A stretch of 64,000 bases of DNA from Trichuris trichiura. Its lineage: Eukaryota; Nematoda; Enoplea; Trichinellida; Trichuridae. The stretch is taken from positions 62,001 through 126,000 of the forward strand of contig JBAJFE010000048.1 in assembly GCA_037903355.1 (NCBI GenBank), given 5' to 3'. This document shows positions 47,901 through 59,900 of the stretch, in pieces. Position 1 is the stretch's first letter; each line of letters begins with the position of its first letter. The notes below the pieces were generated by a model, which worked only from the letters and a program-made list of their open reading frames with translations, made no database searches and had not been told where the DNA came from. Made by a program: the position numbers and the translations under genes.

Positions 47901-50900
47901 TTATTCTTTCTTGTACGCTGAGGACAGGTCACGGCAGTTTCAGATGCTCCAGTGTTTTCACACGCTCTTCTGTTCTTTCCTGCGCGCTAATAAACATATC
48001 CAACCATCAAACTGGTTAGAAAACTAAGTTTTCAGCGTTTCCAAACCTCCTATACGCTAACGAGGTGCAAGCCATGTAATGACCCAAAAGTGAAGTTATA
48101 CTGGTCTGTTCAAAAAGAACCAATTTTGGAAATCGTGAATTTGCCTTATCTAAACTGTGCCAGCGCATTTTCGTTTACTTTTTGTACAGACTTGGCCTGT
48201 TTTCAAATAAAAAGTTTTATTTTCGGGAATTATTCGTTTTACTGTCCCTGAATATTGTTTAATGTAGTGTAACTGCTTTGCTGAGGACAGAGCACTGATG
48301 CCTCGAGAACTTCAAGTACGCTTCTTGTGATTGCAAATAAAATACAGGATAAGGACGCAGTGGCAGACTTTTTACTTGTTCAGACCTGTTAGAAGAACTA
48401 ATTGATTTCAAGTCATGTTCGATGCACGTCATTACGGCCTCCAGACCATTCGTTTTACATGCATGCTGAACACAGGAAAGCATTGTTCCTGCTGTAAGCT
48501 GTGCTATAAAGTTTGAAGTGTACCAAACCGGTTGTTTCCATCAAAAACATGTTCACTTATGCACCCATTACGAAATCTTACGTATTCAATGTTATAAGTA
48601 TGTTACATATGTTTCCTTGTAGTTGCCAAAGTAGTCTATCCAATATAATGTCTGATTTCTTATTCTTAAAGGCTGGACGTCTGGTAAGGGGTTGGCAGGT
48701 TTTCGAAGATGGTCATGTGTTCAAGAGCAAGATAGGTTTTCAATTTCCTATTCTGGCGCAAAGAATTTCAATTAGTAGAGTAACGAACTGAGCACAACTT
48801 TGTTTAGGTATGTTATATGGAGTTTGACGATGAACTGAACCAGTTATCCAAACACAGTATGGCTCATTCCCCAGGCGAAATTTGGCACATCAGTGCATGT
48901 CCAAATCGCAGCGACTTGTTTGCCACGTGCTTCCAGTCAGGTCTGGTTTGCTTTCCGTTCTGCTATTTCGAATACATAATCTTATTTCCATAATTTGAAA
49001 AATCGGTTGTTTAATAACGCGAGAAAATCGTTTCCAAGGTGGTATTAACAGTTTTAAGTGTCACGTTAAAAGACAAGAAGCAAGGCGGCAAAGTGCGAAA
49101 CTTTCGGGGTGCAATCTGCTAACATCATCAGCAAAGGGCAAAGGTGGACTATTAATGCCCGCAAGGTATTTTATGTAGTGCAGTTCACCGTTTCTCACGC
49201 TCAGATTTTGCCGACTACGTCCTTTCGCAACTGTGGTGCTGGAGCTTCTTGACAAATCGCTTTGCTATCGTTCTTTTTCTGCCATTTCTACGGTCAGCGA
49301 GCAGAAGAAATGCACACGTATACCATTTATAAAGATCGTCAGTACAAGCATGTTGCTCTTTTGGGTTCACAGCATAAGAACGAGCATTAGCAGTGTTTAA
49401 GAGCTAACTTCTACTTGCAGCACAGGACAGGAAAAGCATATTCCTTAAGTTGGTCGCTTGCATAAAAAGGAACTATAAAAGCTCTTTGTGCTTTAGGCCA
49501 TTCATGAAGCCAGTGAGGATGACGAGAGTATTGTGAGGGCGCAAGAACATTCCTGATTAAAATGGCATTATTCGTGCAGCAGGGATAAGAGGAGTAGTGT
49601 AATTATGCATGCTCATCGTTATTACAGCCTGTTGGCATGGCTGTTTTTGTCACATGGTTCTTTCTTCCTGATTTTGCTGATCTTTTTGTTCGTCGTCGTT
49701 CTTTCCTCCCATGAACTTTTCTACTGCCCCTTGTCTTTCCACCTCTCCCCAATCGCCCCTTTGGCTTTTAAGGCCCCCTTGTGAGTCGCAGACATAGATG
49801 GAAGAAGTTCGGTCGCTTGCCGAACGGTCAACTGCTAACAAGTCAGTTGCCAAACGGTCATTTGCCTGAACGGTCATGTGCTCGTAGGGTCAGTCGCTGA
49901 ACACTCATTTGCCTGAGCGGTTACTTGGCCGAAGAATTAGGCATACAATAACTTCCGCTCAATGAGATTTGAACACTTGACGCGCTCGCATTATCATGAT
50001 GGGATTATTCATTACGAGAATACAAAAACGCAAGCTTGTGCACGCAAGAGTAACACCTATAACTGGCGTAGAACAAAATACGTTATAAGCTTACTTATGT
50101 AGGCAGATTGTAGGCAATTGCGCCCAGGTAGTTCATAATTGCACGGTGATTTACTCGATCGTTGATTATTTTCACAAGTTTTTCTTCCCTGCAAACACGA
50201 CCCTGCCTTCTTTTAGTCGTCTCCTCTCTTCGTCGGACCCGTCCACATTGGTTTTCAACGTTCCACTGCTCATTTCGAACTTCATCTATAATTCGTTGCA
50301 CACTGACACGTGCTCGGCCAACTAAATTTTTCCATCTCTTGGGTACACGGCAATCAATTCAGGACGGAGCGGTACACTGACCATAAATTTGGCGGAAACA
50401 TCTGTGACGACAGTACGCATGTACCATTGCGCAGCCTTCTCCTTATCTTACCCCTTACGAAAGTTGCATCGAACTATTCTGCCAGTTCAGCAGTTTCAAT
50501 TGATATGCTCTCCTTTATTTCGTCATAAGCTTCTGGAATTTCCTCTGGTCGAAGGAAAGGCATAGCGAACAATTACTTAACTTTTGACCTCAAGCTTGCG
50601 TCCGTGATGTATCGTGCGGATAAGCCATACGGCTGAACTTTCCTCCAAATACACTGTGAAAAATAGAAGTAACAAGCTGACTTTTCAACGCCTGCAAAAT
50701 GCTTTTACAAGCGTTGATGGCGGCCAGCTCTAAGTCTGTCATTATGATCGACGGTGACAGTTTCTCCATTTTCTGCTGCAGAATCAAGGAGATTTTCAAA
50801 CAATCACTTGCAACGTGCCTCTCGTTTTCCAGTCATTATTGCGTGAACGGGCGGAAACGTCCTCTGCTTGTCCTGGTCGACGGGAGCATGGATCGTGTAC

Positions 50901-53900
50901 AGCTGGTAAAAGATAGTCGGTACTGCCTTGAAAGTGCCGTCCGTTACCCAATAGGAGGAATTTTTGAACTTCTGAAGATTGCCTGCAGTTGCAGAAAGGA
51001 GTAGTCTTCTTACGGGAATGCTTATATCTTTAATCATGAATGGCCGTCCATCCAATGTGCTTCGCAACTGCACAGGAACGTCAACGTCTGTCAGCGTTGT
51101 TGGTTTTGGTGGTCGTTGAGCTCGTCGAACTCTTTTCATCATTTGCCGCAATGCATCCGACGATGGTAAAGACGCGGCTACATCCAGAGAACAAGAAGTT
51201 GTGCATGACTGAATTATCCGGCAAGGCAAATCCCTACCGTTTCGCGCCACAGACTTAATTTCTCCAATAACTTTCAAGACACCTGCCCCATTTAAATTTG
51301 GCATGTGGCTTTGGTCCGCAAATGTAACAAGTAGGTGCTATCCATCTGAAAGCCTCCTAGTAACTGCCCGCCCACGACAGGACATTTTTTTCTAGTATCG
51401 AATGACCACTAGTAACGATCTCCGGAGCATCTATCCTTCACAAACAAACAAGTATCCTCGTGCACTTGACTTATCACCACCTCTCGCAGAATGAACTATC
51501 TTACATATTTTTTCCATACTCTCATAAGCAAAAAACAGCAATGAACTCCTATCAGTTAGCTATAGCAGCAAAGGATTACCCTGAGCAAGCTGTAAGTACA
51601 TATAAGCACTTTCTGACCCTAAACGATCATTTGAGGCAAATAGCCATTCGGGAAATGAATTTCCGGGAAATGACCATTCGGATAAATGAACGTCTGTCAG
51701 ACGTCCACTCAGGCTAATGATCTTTCGGCAACTGACCATTTCGGCAAACGTCCGTTCATTCTAATGAACGTTTGGCAAATGTTAGTACGGGAAGTGAACG
51801 TGTTCCACATGGAAGACCTGGTCAGTATCTTGAAGCAGTCAGACGAATTAATCAGATCATTCAGTGCTTAGATGACGTCAAAGCCTTTGCGCGGCTAGAT
51901 TAGGAGTTATGCCTCATTTAAAACGCAGATGTGAAGTAGTCTACCGAGCAGGGTAAGTTGCTGCAGTTAAAATTGCAATTTTTCGCTTGAGATTTTAAGG
52001 CATTTATTCAAACGGACGTTAACTTTATCAACTGGAACAAGCACCATTCGGAGGGCCACGTTTTTTCAATGTTCTACAAGCTTATTTATTACCAGTAGAG
52101 TAAAAATGTTGGCCGTGGGAATTTAAACTTTTTCAGAAATTATTTTCGAGCGTTGCCACATCCTGATCTACTTTCTGGCGCTTATGTACTTCGATGGCCA
52201 GGAAAAATGCCATTCGGTAGACCAAAGGTTCCGGTGAGTGCGTTGGATTAGGGATGAGTTTGATGTCCAACCCCCGCAGCTTTCTTTTATTTAATGCGCT
52301 GTATATGGTCGAGCGTTATCTTGGAAAAGCGGTCCTTCTCGATTAGTTAGTGCTGGCCAGAAACTTCTCAATGTTTGGAACATAACCGTAAATTGATAGC
52401 AACAGACGTCTGCTGTGATTGTCTTCCCTAGTATTGAAAACTTATAATGGATGGCTCCTTTGGTAGACCACCACACAGCAGAACGTTTCTAGGTCGAAAA
52501 AGGGGGTTTGCGGTAGTATTTTGACGCTGTGCTTATCCAGCCAGTGGACTCTTTGCTCCATGTTATCGTAAAGACGTCACTTTCATCGCACGTAAGGATT
52601 CAATCCAAGAAGGGTTTCTCAGCATGGCGCAGCAGCTATCCGAAGCAATTGGAAACTCTTTTCTTTCCGAGTACCTCTGTTAATTCTTGTGGAATCAATC
52701 TTAGTGGCTTTTTTGACTTTCCAATTTTGGCTAGCTACCGGTTGACCATAAGGTGATGCACCCCTAGCCTAGCTATCAATTCGAATACATTTCTATCAGG
52801 CTCATCTACACTGTTTCCCTTAAAATTTCTCTTACCAGGGAGAACCTTTGCTGATCCACCACGTCTCTCCTCAGTGCACATATCTACCACACTAAACCTT
52901 TGTAATTAAGAATACGTTTGGTAGGGGCGGGTTTACCGCAAATTTCAAGCAGATTGCTGTAAGCCTCGGCAGCAATAAACGCATGTTTGAACTTATCAAG
53001 TAGAATCGACCTCATATTTTCTATATTGATTGAAACGGTTCCAAATGCGAGACCGCGAATGCAACGGCAGCGAAAGAGCGCCAAAGCAATGAGCGTAGTG
53101 AATGCGCTTCCTTAGGTCAAAAATGCCGTTCCCCTCCAAGTGTCCCCTTCGCGATTAGCTCCCCTTCGATTTCAAAAACGCTTCCCGGATAGGCACATGT
53201 CCAACCGTGAGAATCACTGGCACAGACTGAACAGCTGCGCGCCGACTGTACGCAGTCTGGTTGCTTCTATTTTTCACCTTACATAGAAAAAGTTGTTTCA
53301 GCTGTCTTCCATTTTGGTTTAGGCTTAGGTGGCCTAACAAAAACTGTTGGAAAACATATCGCGAACAAGAAGCAACAATAAACAGCATTATAACATGCAG
53401 GTTTAAGGTGCGATAAGCAGATACATAAGAAAAAATCAGACGTAGGTACTACGATGACTGTACGGTTCTCAGTTGCCCTTTTTGTTCTAAAATTTCGCTG
53501 AACAGATAGCGAATGCGGTTGAGCAAGGATCCAGATATCTCGTCGAAAGCTGTTCTACTTCTTTCGTGGTCTGCTGAATCATGCGCCATTGCTAATAGAA
53601 GTGTCATTAATGTTGTTACGCAACATGATCCTGACTAAGCATCCTTACGTAACCCCTTCGTTTGGGTTCACATCCTGGGCTTGAACGTTACAAGACATGC
53701 GCTTACTAATTTAGTCATATTTATCTTGAGCAATTAAACTTAGAGCTAAGCAGAACGCGGGCAACTTTGGCAAGTTGAAACTGCTTTGCAATATTTTTCA
53801 TCCATGGCCTAATTTCCAAGGACTTTCAGATCGCTGAGCGGCCATAAGGCCGAAAGTCATATTTTGTCGGCAAAAGAGAAATACCTGAGCCGTCGGAACT

Positions 53901-56900
53901 TCGGGGCGTGCACTTTTTGGAACGAGAAGTTTCTGAGCAGGAAGGAAACCTGAGCGAACAGAAATCTCAGAGGTTTCATTTCAAGTATAGTTGGGAAGAC
54001 TAGATAACCAAACGTTTACTTGAATTGGCTCTTTCCCCTTTTATGGTTGCTATCTTGTATCTGTAGTTTCTATCTGCTGTATAGCTTTCGGCAGTGAAAG
54101 TATCTTTGAATCCTGGTTCTGTCTTGTTTGCACCTGCGTAGGTAAGCTTTCAGGCTCCTGTGCCCTGTTTATATTTTTTCCCTTTGTTCTTCTGTTTTCT
54201 CCCTATGCATTAGACCAGGCGTATCAAACCGAGGGTTTCCCGTAAGTCATATAGGTCACAGTTACGCTGTCGTGATGGCCACACATGACAACTAATTGAA
54301 GTAATTTTATAAAAGTTGTTGCAGAATGTTTTTATTACTTAAACTTAGAAATACAATGAGACAAATGGTTTAGCGGCTAGCCAATGTCATGAATGCAAAA
54401 TATTAAAGCAACTGAACAAAAAAAGACGAAATTGTAAATGGCAGCATAAGCTTGTAGGCAACAAACATCCGTTGTACTAAAATTGCAGCAGTACAAAGTG
54501 GATATTAATTTACCACTATTCAATCATTTTGCAATATCCTTTGTGCGGGCAGCTGGTGAGCTTGCGAAAGGCCACTTGCAGCTCACGGGCCGTATGTTTG
54601 GCTTGCCTGCTTTAGATGACCGTAGAATCAATTTGTTGGAAGATTCACGGCGTTGTCCCGTTTTTTTGCACGTACAATTCATGTCAGGTTCTGCTATTCT
54701 TCAATGTGTTTCGGTCGCTACGTTTTCTTGCATTTTGTTTATAAGTATTTGTGACGAAAACTGGCCTGAGTAAAAAGCTCAGCTTTCTTCACCTTTAATT
54801 TTTCGAAACACCGATGCTTCATTACCGCAAGCTAACGAAGTTTCGAAGTGGAAGAATCGCGGTTTATTTCCCGTTGAAGCGAGTTCATTGAACTCTATTT
54901 CTGGGGAACACATTCTCTTGCTAACTCTTTTAGGGCGGAAAAGCATTTTCGGAGACTGCCGTTCTTTTTGAGTGTTACCTTATGATCTTACAATCTCTTC
55001 GAAAGTAGAGGCTTTGCTTTCTAATTTTTTAATTTCGAACCGAAATGGCGTAATGCTTGCAGGTTTTGTTGTAGCAGTTTGTCGCCCGGTGCTATTCTTG
55101 ATTGTGGTTTAAGCGTGAGCCACAGGTAGTAAGCATTCCTGTATTAAAATCTGCGTGACGTAGTGACGCATCTTAGCAGAAGGGATTCATTTCAAAAGAA
55201 AAGGAAGCTATTTTCTTCTCTGATGGATCACGTTTGTCCACAAACGATTTTTCCCTCCAGTGTTGCAGAATGCTAAGTACCTCTTAACGAGATATTGAAT
55301 TTTTTCACAGATTTTCGGTCTTGGCTTTTGCCGTTTTGTTGTACACGTCTACGATCAGACTACAAAATTGCCTTGCCAGCAAACAGGGCACATTTATGAC
55401 CGATAGGTATCCGCTACTTAGCAGCTGTAAGTACAAAACTGCGACAATGGGTCCATCTGACGTACACATTTGTCGTCTGCTCTCTGGACCATACTTGAAA
55501 TTTAACTTTCGGAACTTCAATTCGTCCAGATTTTTTCTCAGTCAGGTACTTGTTTTTTCTTGACCCAAATCCGTTGAAAATTTCGGCCATTCGAATATTT
55601 TTTCCTGTTCGTCAATATGAGTATTTAAAATTTCGACTTTTAATTTTATAACCAAAATGTTTGCAGAGCATATACACCTTATTTATTGGTAAAATCAGCA
55701 GCTGCATGCAGTGACGATTACTGTTTTAATTAATAAGATTATTTACGCTCGCTGTTACTTTGATAATGGAACCAGTTGTTTCTGGAAGTTCGTTAGTCCT
55801 CCTTTGCCTACTTATGTTTTTGCCTGTTTTCCTTGTTCTTCTAACATTAATAGTTTGCAACGCCCTTATTATGCGCTTTTAAGCTTATTGAGTAGAATCA
55901 TGGAAAGGTTTTGTATGGCTTATTCCCGTTCTTTCTCGTAGTGCGTTTGTTTAATTAAACCAAAGCAGCTGCTCTACTAGCATATGGGCGGACGATTATT
56001 ACAAAAAAATAGGGAATGCAACTTTTGCTTAACTTATGTAAATTTGCTTTTTAATAAAATTTGTCTTGCCTATTATTCAACAAAATTTCACATTTTTTTG
56101 TTTAGCGTTCTTTTTTGAAAATGAAGTTCCTTCTAACGGGTATGTGAGTTAACGTAATAGAATGGACAAACTACCTGTTAAACATTTATTTCGCGAAGCT
56201 TTCGGGAAACTCTGGTTCCCGTCTTCAGCGCATGAAAATTGACAGAGCGAATCCTGGCATAGCACTCATCTGACCAAGTGCTTTAAACCGCTGGAATCTT
56301 GGGGCGTTTTAAATGAGTTGCAACATTAAAGTGAGGGGGGGGGGGTTAGTAGGAAAGTGCAGAGTGACAGAGAGCGGAGGGGAGATGGAGTTGTGGAATA
56401 TCACACCCTAAAACAATTGAAGTCACGAACAGACATAGTGATCACAAAAGCTGACAAGGGCAACGTGGTGGTAGTGTTAGATAAGTCGTTTTACCAAAAC
56501 AGGATGTCCGCCCTCCTAAACAACACGGTATACTTGCCCATTCAAGAAGACCCCACCAAGGATTTACACAAGACTTTGAAACGCCTGATACAGGTTTTTT
56601 CGCAAGAAACTGGAGATGAAACACTAACCAGAATAGGCAAGAAGCTAGGGCACGTCTCCCGTTACAAATGCCCCGAAATGTATGGTTTGCCCAAAATTCA
56701 CATGGCCGACATTCCTTTCCGACCGGTAGTGTCGTCCATCTACAGCATCACTTCTGAACTAAGTTCGTACCTGAAGCGACTAATTCAACCTTTAGTGGGA
56801 CAGCAACAGTCCTCAGTTAAAAACAGCAGGTGTTTTTGCACGGAACTCAAAAGCATACACCTCACACCGAGAGATATCATGGTCAGCTATGATGTCAAAA

Positions 56901-59900
56901 ATTTATTCACCAGCTTGCCGATACCGGAATCCTTAATGGCTTTGCTAGAATTCCTAAGTTGATCTTCAGATTCACGGGTTTTGCCTGTTGGGTGTATCTG
57001 TAAGTAAACTTCAAAATGCCCTACCAACGGATGGATGAGCAAATTGTTAGAGAAATTACAGAATGAATCGAATACCGTACGAATACCGTACGTAATTTCT
57101 CTAACAATTTGCTCATCCATCCGTTGGTAGGGCATTTTGAAGTTTACTTACAGATACACCCAACAGGCAAAACCCGTGAATCTGAAGATCTACTATGAAA
57201 CTATTCAAGCCTGTTAAAAGACATCCTGTTTTTCGAATTACTAAGTTCAGACAAAACCGGACTACAACGTATATACCAAACTCGTTCCACATTGTAAAAC
57301 TTTGTTCCTTTTGCATGCTGGAGGCGAACATCTTCCATTTTCTAAGCTCATTTTATATGTTAGGTTTCTTTTACGGAATGCTTGTCCCGTTGGAAAAGCA
57401 TCGTTTGCAGTTTGCATCTACAAAACTATACAGGGTGTGTACGGAACACCCCTTCTGTCATCCACCACTGAAATTGCGCCGACTTACTTTAAACTATAAG
57501 TGGACGATTTCTTCGCAATAGTTAAAAGAGGGAACGAAGACGGCTTTCTGGAAATCTTAAACTGTGAATTTCTTAACGTGATAAATTTTATGATCGAAAA
57601 AGAGACAGAAGGAAAAATTCCATTTCTGGACATCCTCATCATTCGCACACAGGAAGGTACAAAAACCGCAAATTACCGAAAACCAACGCATTTTGACAAA
57701 TATGTGCAGTTTAAGTCACATCACCCGCGACACGTTGAAACTGGAATACTGGATGGTATGGTGGACCGTGCATTGGCCATTCGTGATCAGGAATACTTGG
57801 CACAAGAACTTGATTATTTGCGGAAAACATTCACGGAAAGTGGGTTCCCTGCCCATCTCATCGACTCAATATTTCGGCGAAAACTGGAGGGCAGAACAAG
57901 AGAGAAAAGACTTGCTTCAGGGCTACGAATCATCCTGTCGTGTTACGCAGGCTTGGGAGAAAAAATTAAAAGACTTGGGAACAGATTGGGTTTCACGGTA
58001 TGGTTCAAAGGAAACCCAAACCTCCATTCCATCCTATGGAATGACAAAGAAAAGGTACCACTGGACCAATGCCCTGGGGTGGTTTACGAAATCAAATGTT
58101 GATGTTCGGCCTCATATATGAGGGAAACATGTGATACGTTGGCACATAGGTTCCAGGAGCGCATGAAGTCCTTAACGAGGTACAGGAACGCAGTCAACCG
58201 TTAAAACGGGGAACCGCCTATTAGGTCACGTGGACGTCCGCCCACACTGGATCCGCAAGTTGCCATGGAGCAGGCTAGCCAGACTTCAGTGGTGGCACAA
58301 CACGCAGCGCAATTCACGGGTCAACTGCGTGCGAAGGTGCTGTGTAAAGAAAGGCAATTTATGATTGAAAGGATAAAAGAAGCATTTTATATAAAGTCCA
58401 ATTCAAACATGGACAGGGACAATGGCACTGCAGTGACTCCTGGACTAACAACATTGGGACCACAAACTGCTGCCTCCTACATGAATCGCCTGCACAGGGA
58501 CAATAACGGTGCTCGACGATGTCTTGGGAAATCCCGCAGTCCCCCTTTTTCTATTTCTTCTTTCTTTTCTGTCCCCCTTTTTCGTTTCCCTTCCTTTTAT
58601 CCCCCCCCCTTTTAAACAACTCCACCCCCGCTCCTCTCTGTTACTCTTAACTTCCCTACCAACCTCTTCCCCTCATTTTAATTTTGTAACTCATTTAAAA
58701 CGTCCCAAGATCCCCACAGTTTAAAGTACTTGGTTTGAATAGTGCTATGCCAGGATTCGCTACGCCATTTTCATGCGCTGAAGACGGGAACTGGAGTTTC
58801 CCGAAAGCTTCGCGAAATAACTGTTGAACGAGTAGTTTGTCCGTACGATTTGGTTAGCATTCTTTTTTCTCTTTATTTGTAATGGTCTGTCAGAGGGGTT
58901 TATTCCATGTAATATGGTAGATGCCAATGAGGTCACCTGTAGTCCCAGCCATGCGAGATCAGTTAAGTTCAGCTGTGTTAAGAGTTCTTTTAAATTTTAA
59001 GATTTAACGAAGTTTTCTATTCTTCAACTCGCGTTGGCTGCTTCGTACTGTTGCACCATTTGCTCTCCGAAATCCTATCCTCGTGTGTTTTTTCTGCTTT
59101 TCGTTCATTTCACATTGCAGTTGTGGGTGCAGTCGAGCGTAAAAGCTTTAAACCTTTCATTATCGGTAACTTGAAAACGGGGTGTTTTGTAACGGGCTGT
59201 ATTTTCATGGTTGTAAGGTCTTCTACGGCTTTTCCCGTTTCTTGTTGTGCTGTTATCTGTAATTAAACTAAAACAACTGCTCTACCAACGGATGGATGAG
59301 CCGTTATTAAGAAAATGTACAGATATCAACGCACTCAACTTTTTAATGTTCAAAGCTTTTGGAACGCTATAGTTCCGTCGTCAGTGAGGTGGTGGAGAAG
59401 GTGTTATTCTCCGAACGGTGTTATATAGGCTCACGTAACAATAGGAATGGGGGTCGAGGTCAGCGCGGCAGAGAGCAACACTTGGTTTTACTAATCAGTG
59501 GGTCCCAAGCCGAGCTAACCTCTTGTCCTTTGTCAGGTTGATGGTATGGTTATGGCGAATGTAAAGAGCCTCCTTTACCCGGCGGAGATGTAAGTGGCTC
59601 TCGCGACAAATAATCCGTGGTTGTAGGTCGAGCGAGCATTGAGAGGAATGCTCGACGACCGCCGACGCTTTGATCGTCTCTGCTATGATCTTCTCTGGTT
59701 TGAGCTTCTGTGGTCGGCCTCGTCGCGGATTATTTGTCCTTTATCCGTCGGGTTGGTCATTCTTCGCATCGCCTCTTTGTATCGGCCGACGTTGGTCATG
59801 TGCTGGCCGTACCTGTGAAATAAAGTGTTGCCCGTTTCTCCTACGTAGGAGGCGTTGCAACCGCATCGTAACTCATAGACGACGGCCGGTCTCCTGTCAA

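Larger units (their letters stand above)
56117..58853 (+). mobile_element. Penelope-like element with inverted ends and 15-bp TSD
   Basis: The target duplication is TTAGCGTTCTTTTTT (56102-56116) and TTAGCATTCTTTTTT (58854-58868), one mismatch. The outer arms (about 56160-56345 and 58683-58846) are inverted copies of the 3' end with hammerhead-like motifs. Inside, the reverse transcriptase is interrupted by a pseudo-LTR palindrome at 56963-57190 and a PLE tip at 57362-57400, so the element is composite. Confidence 0.85.
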
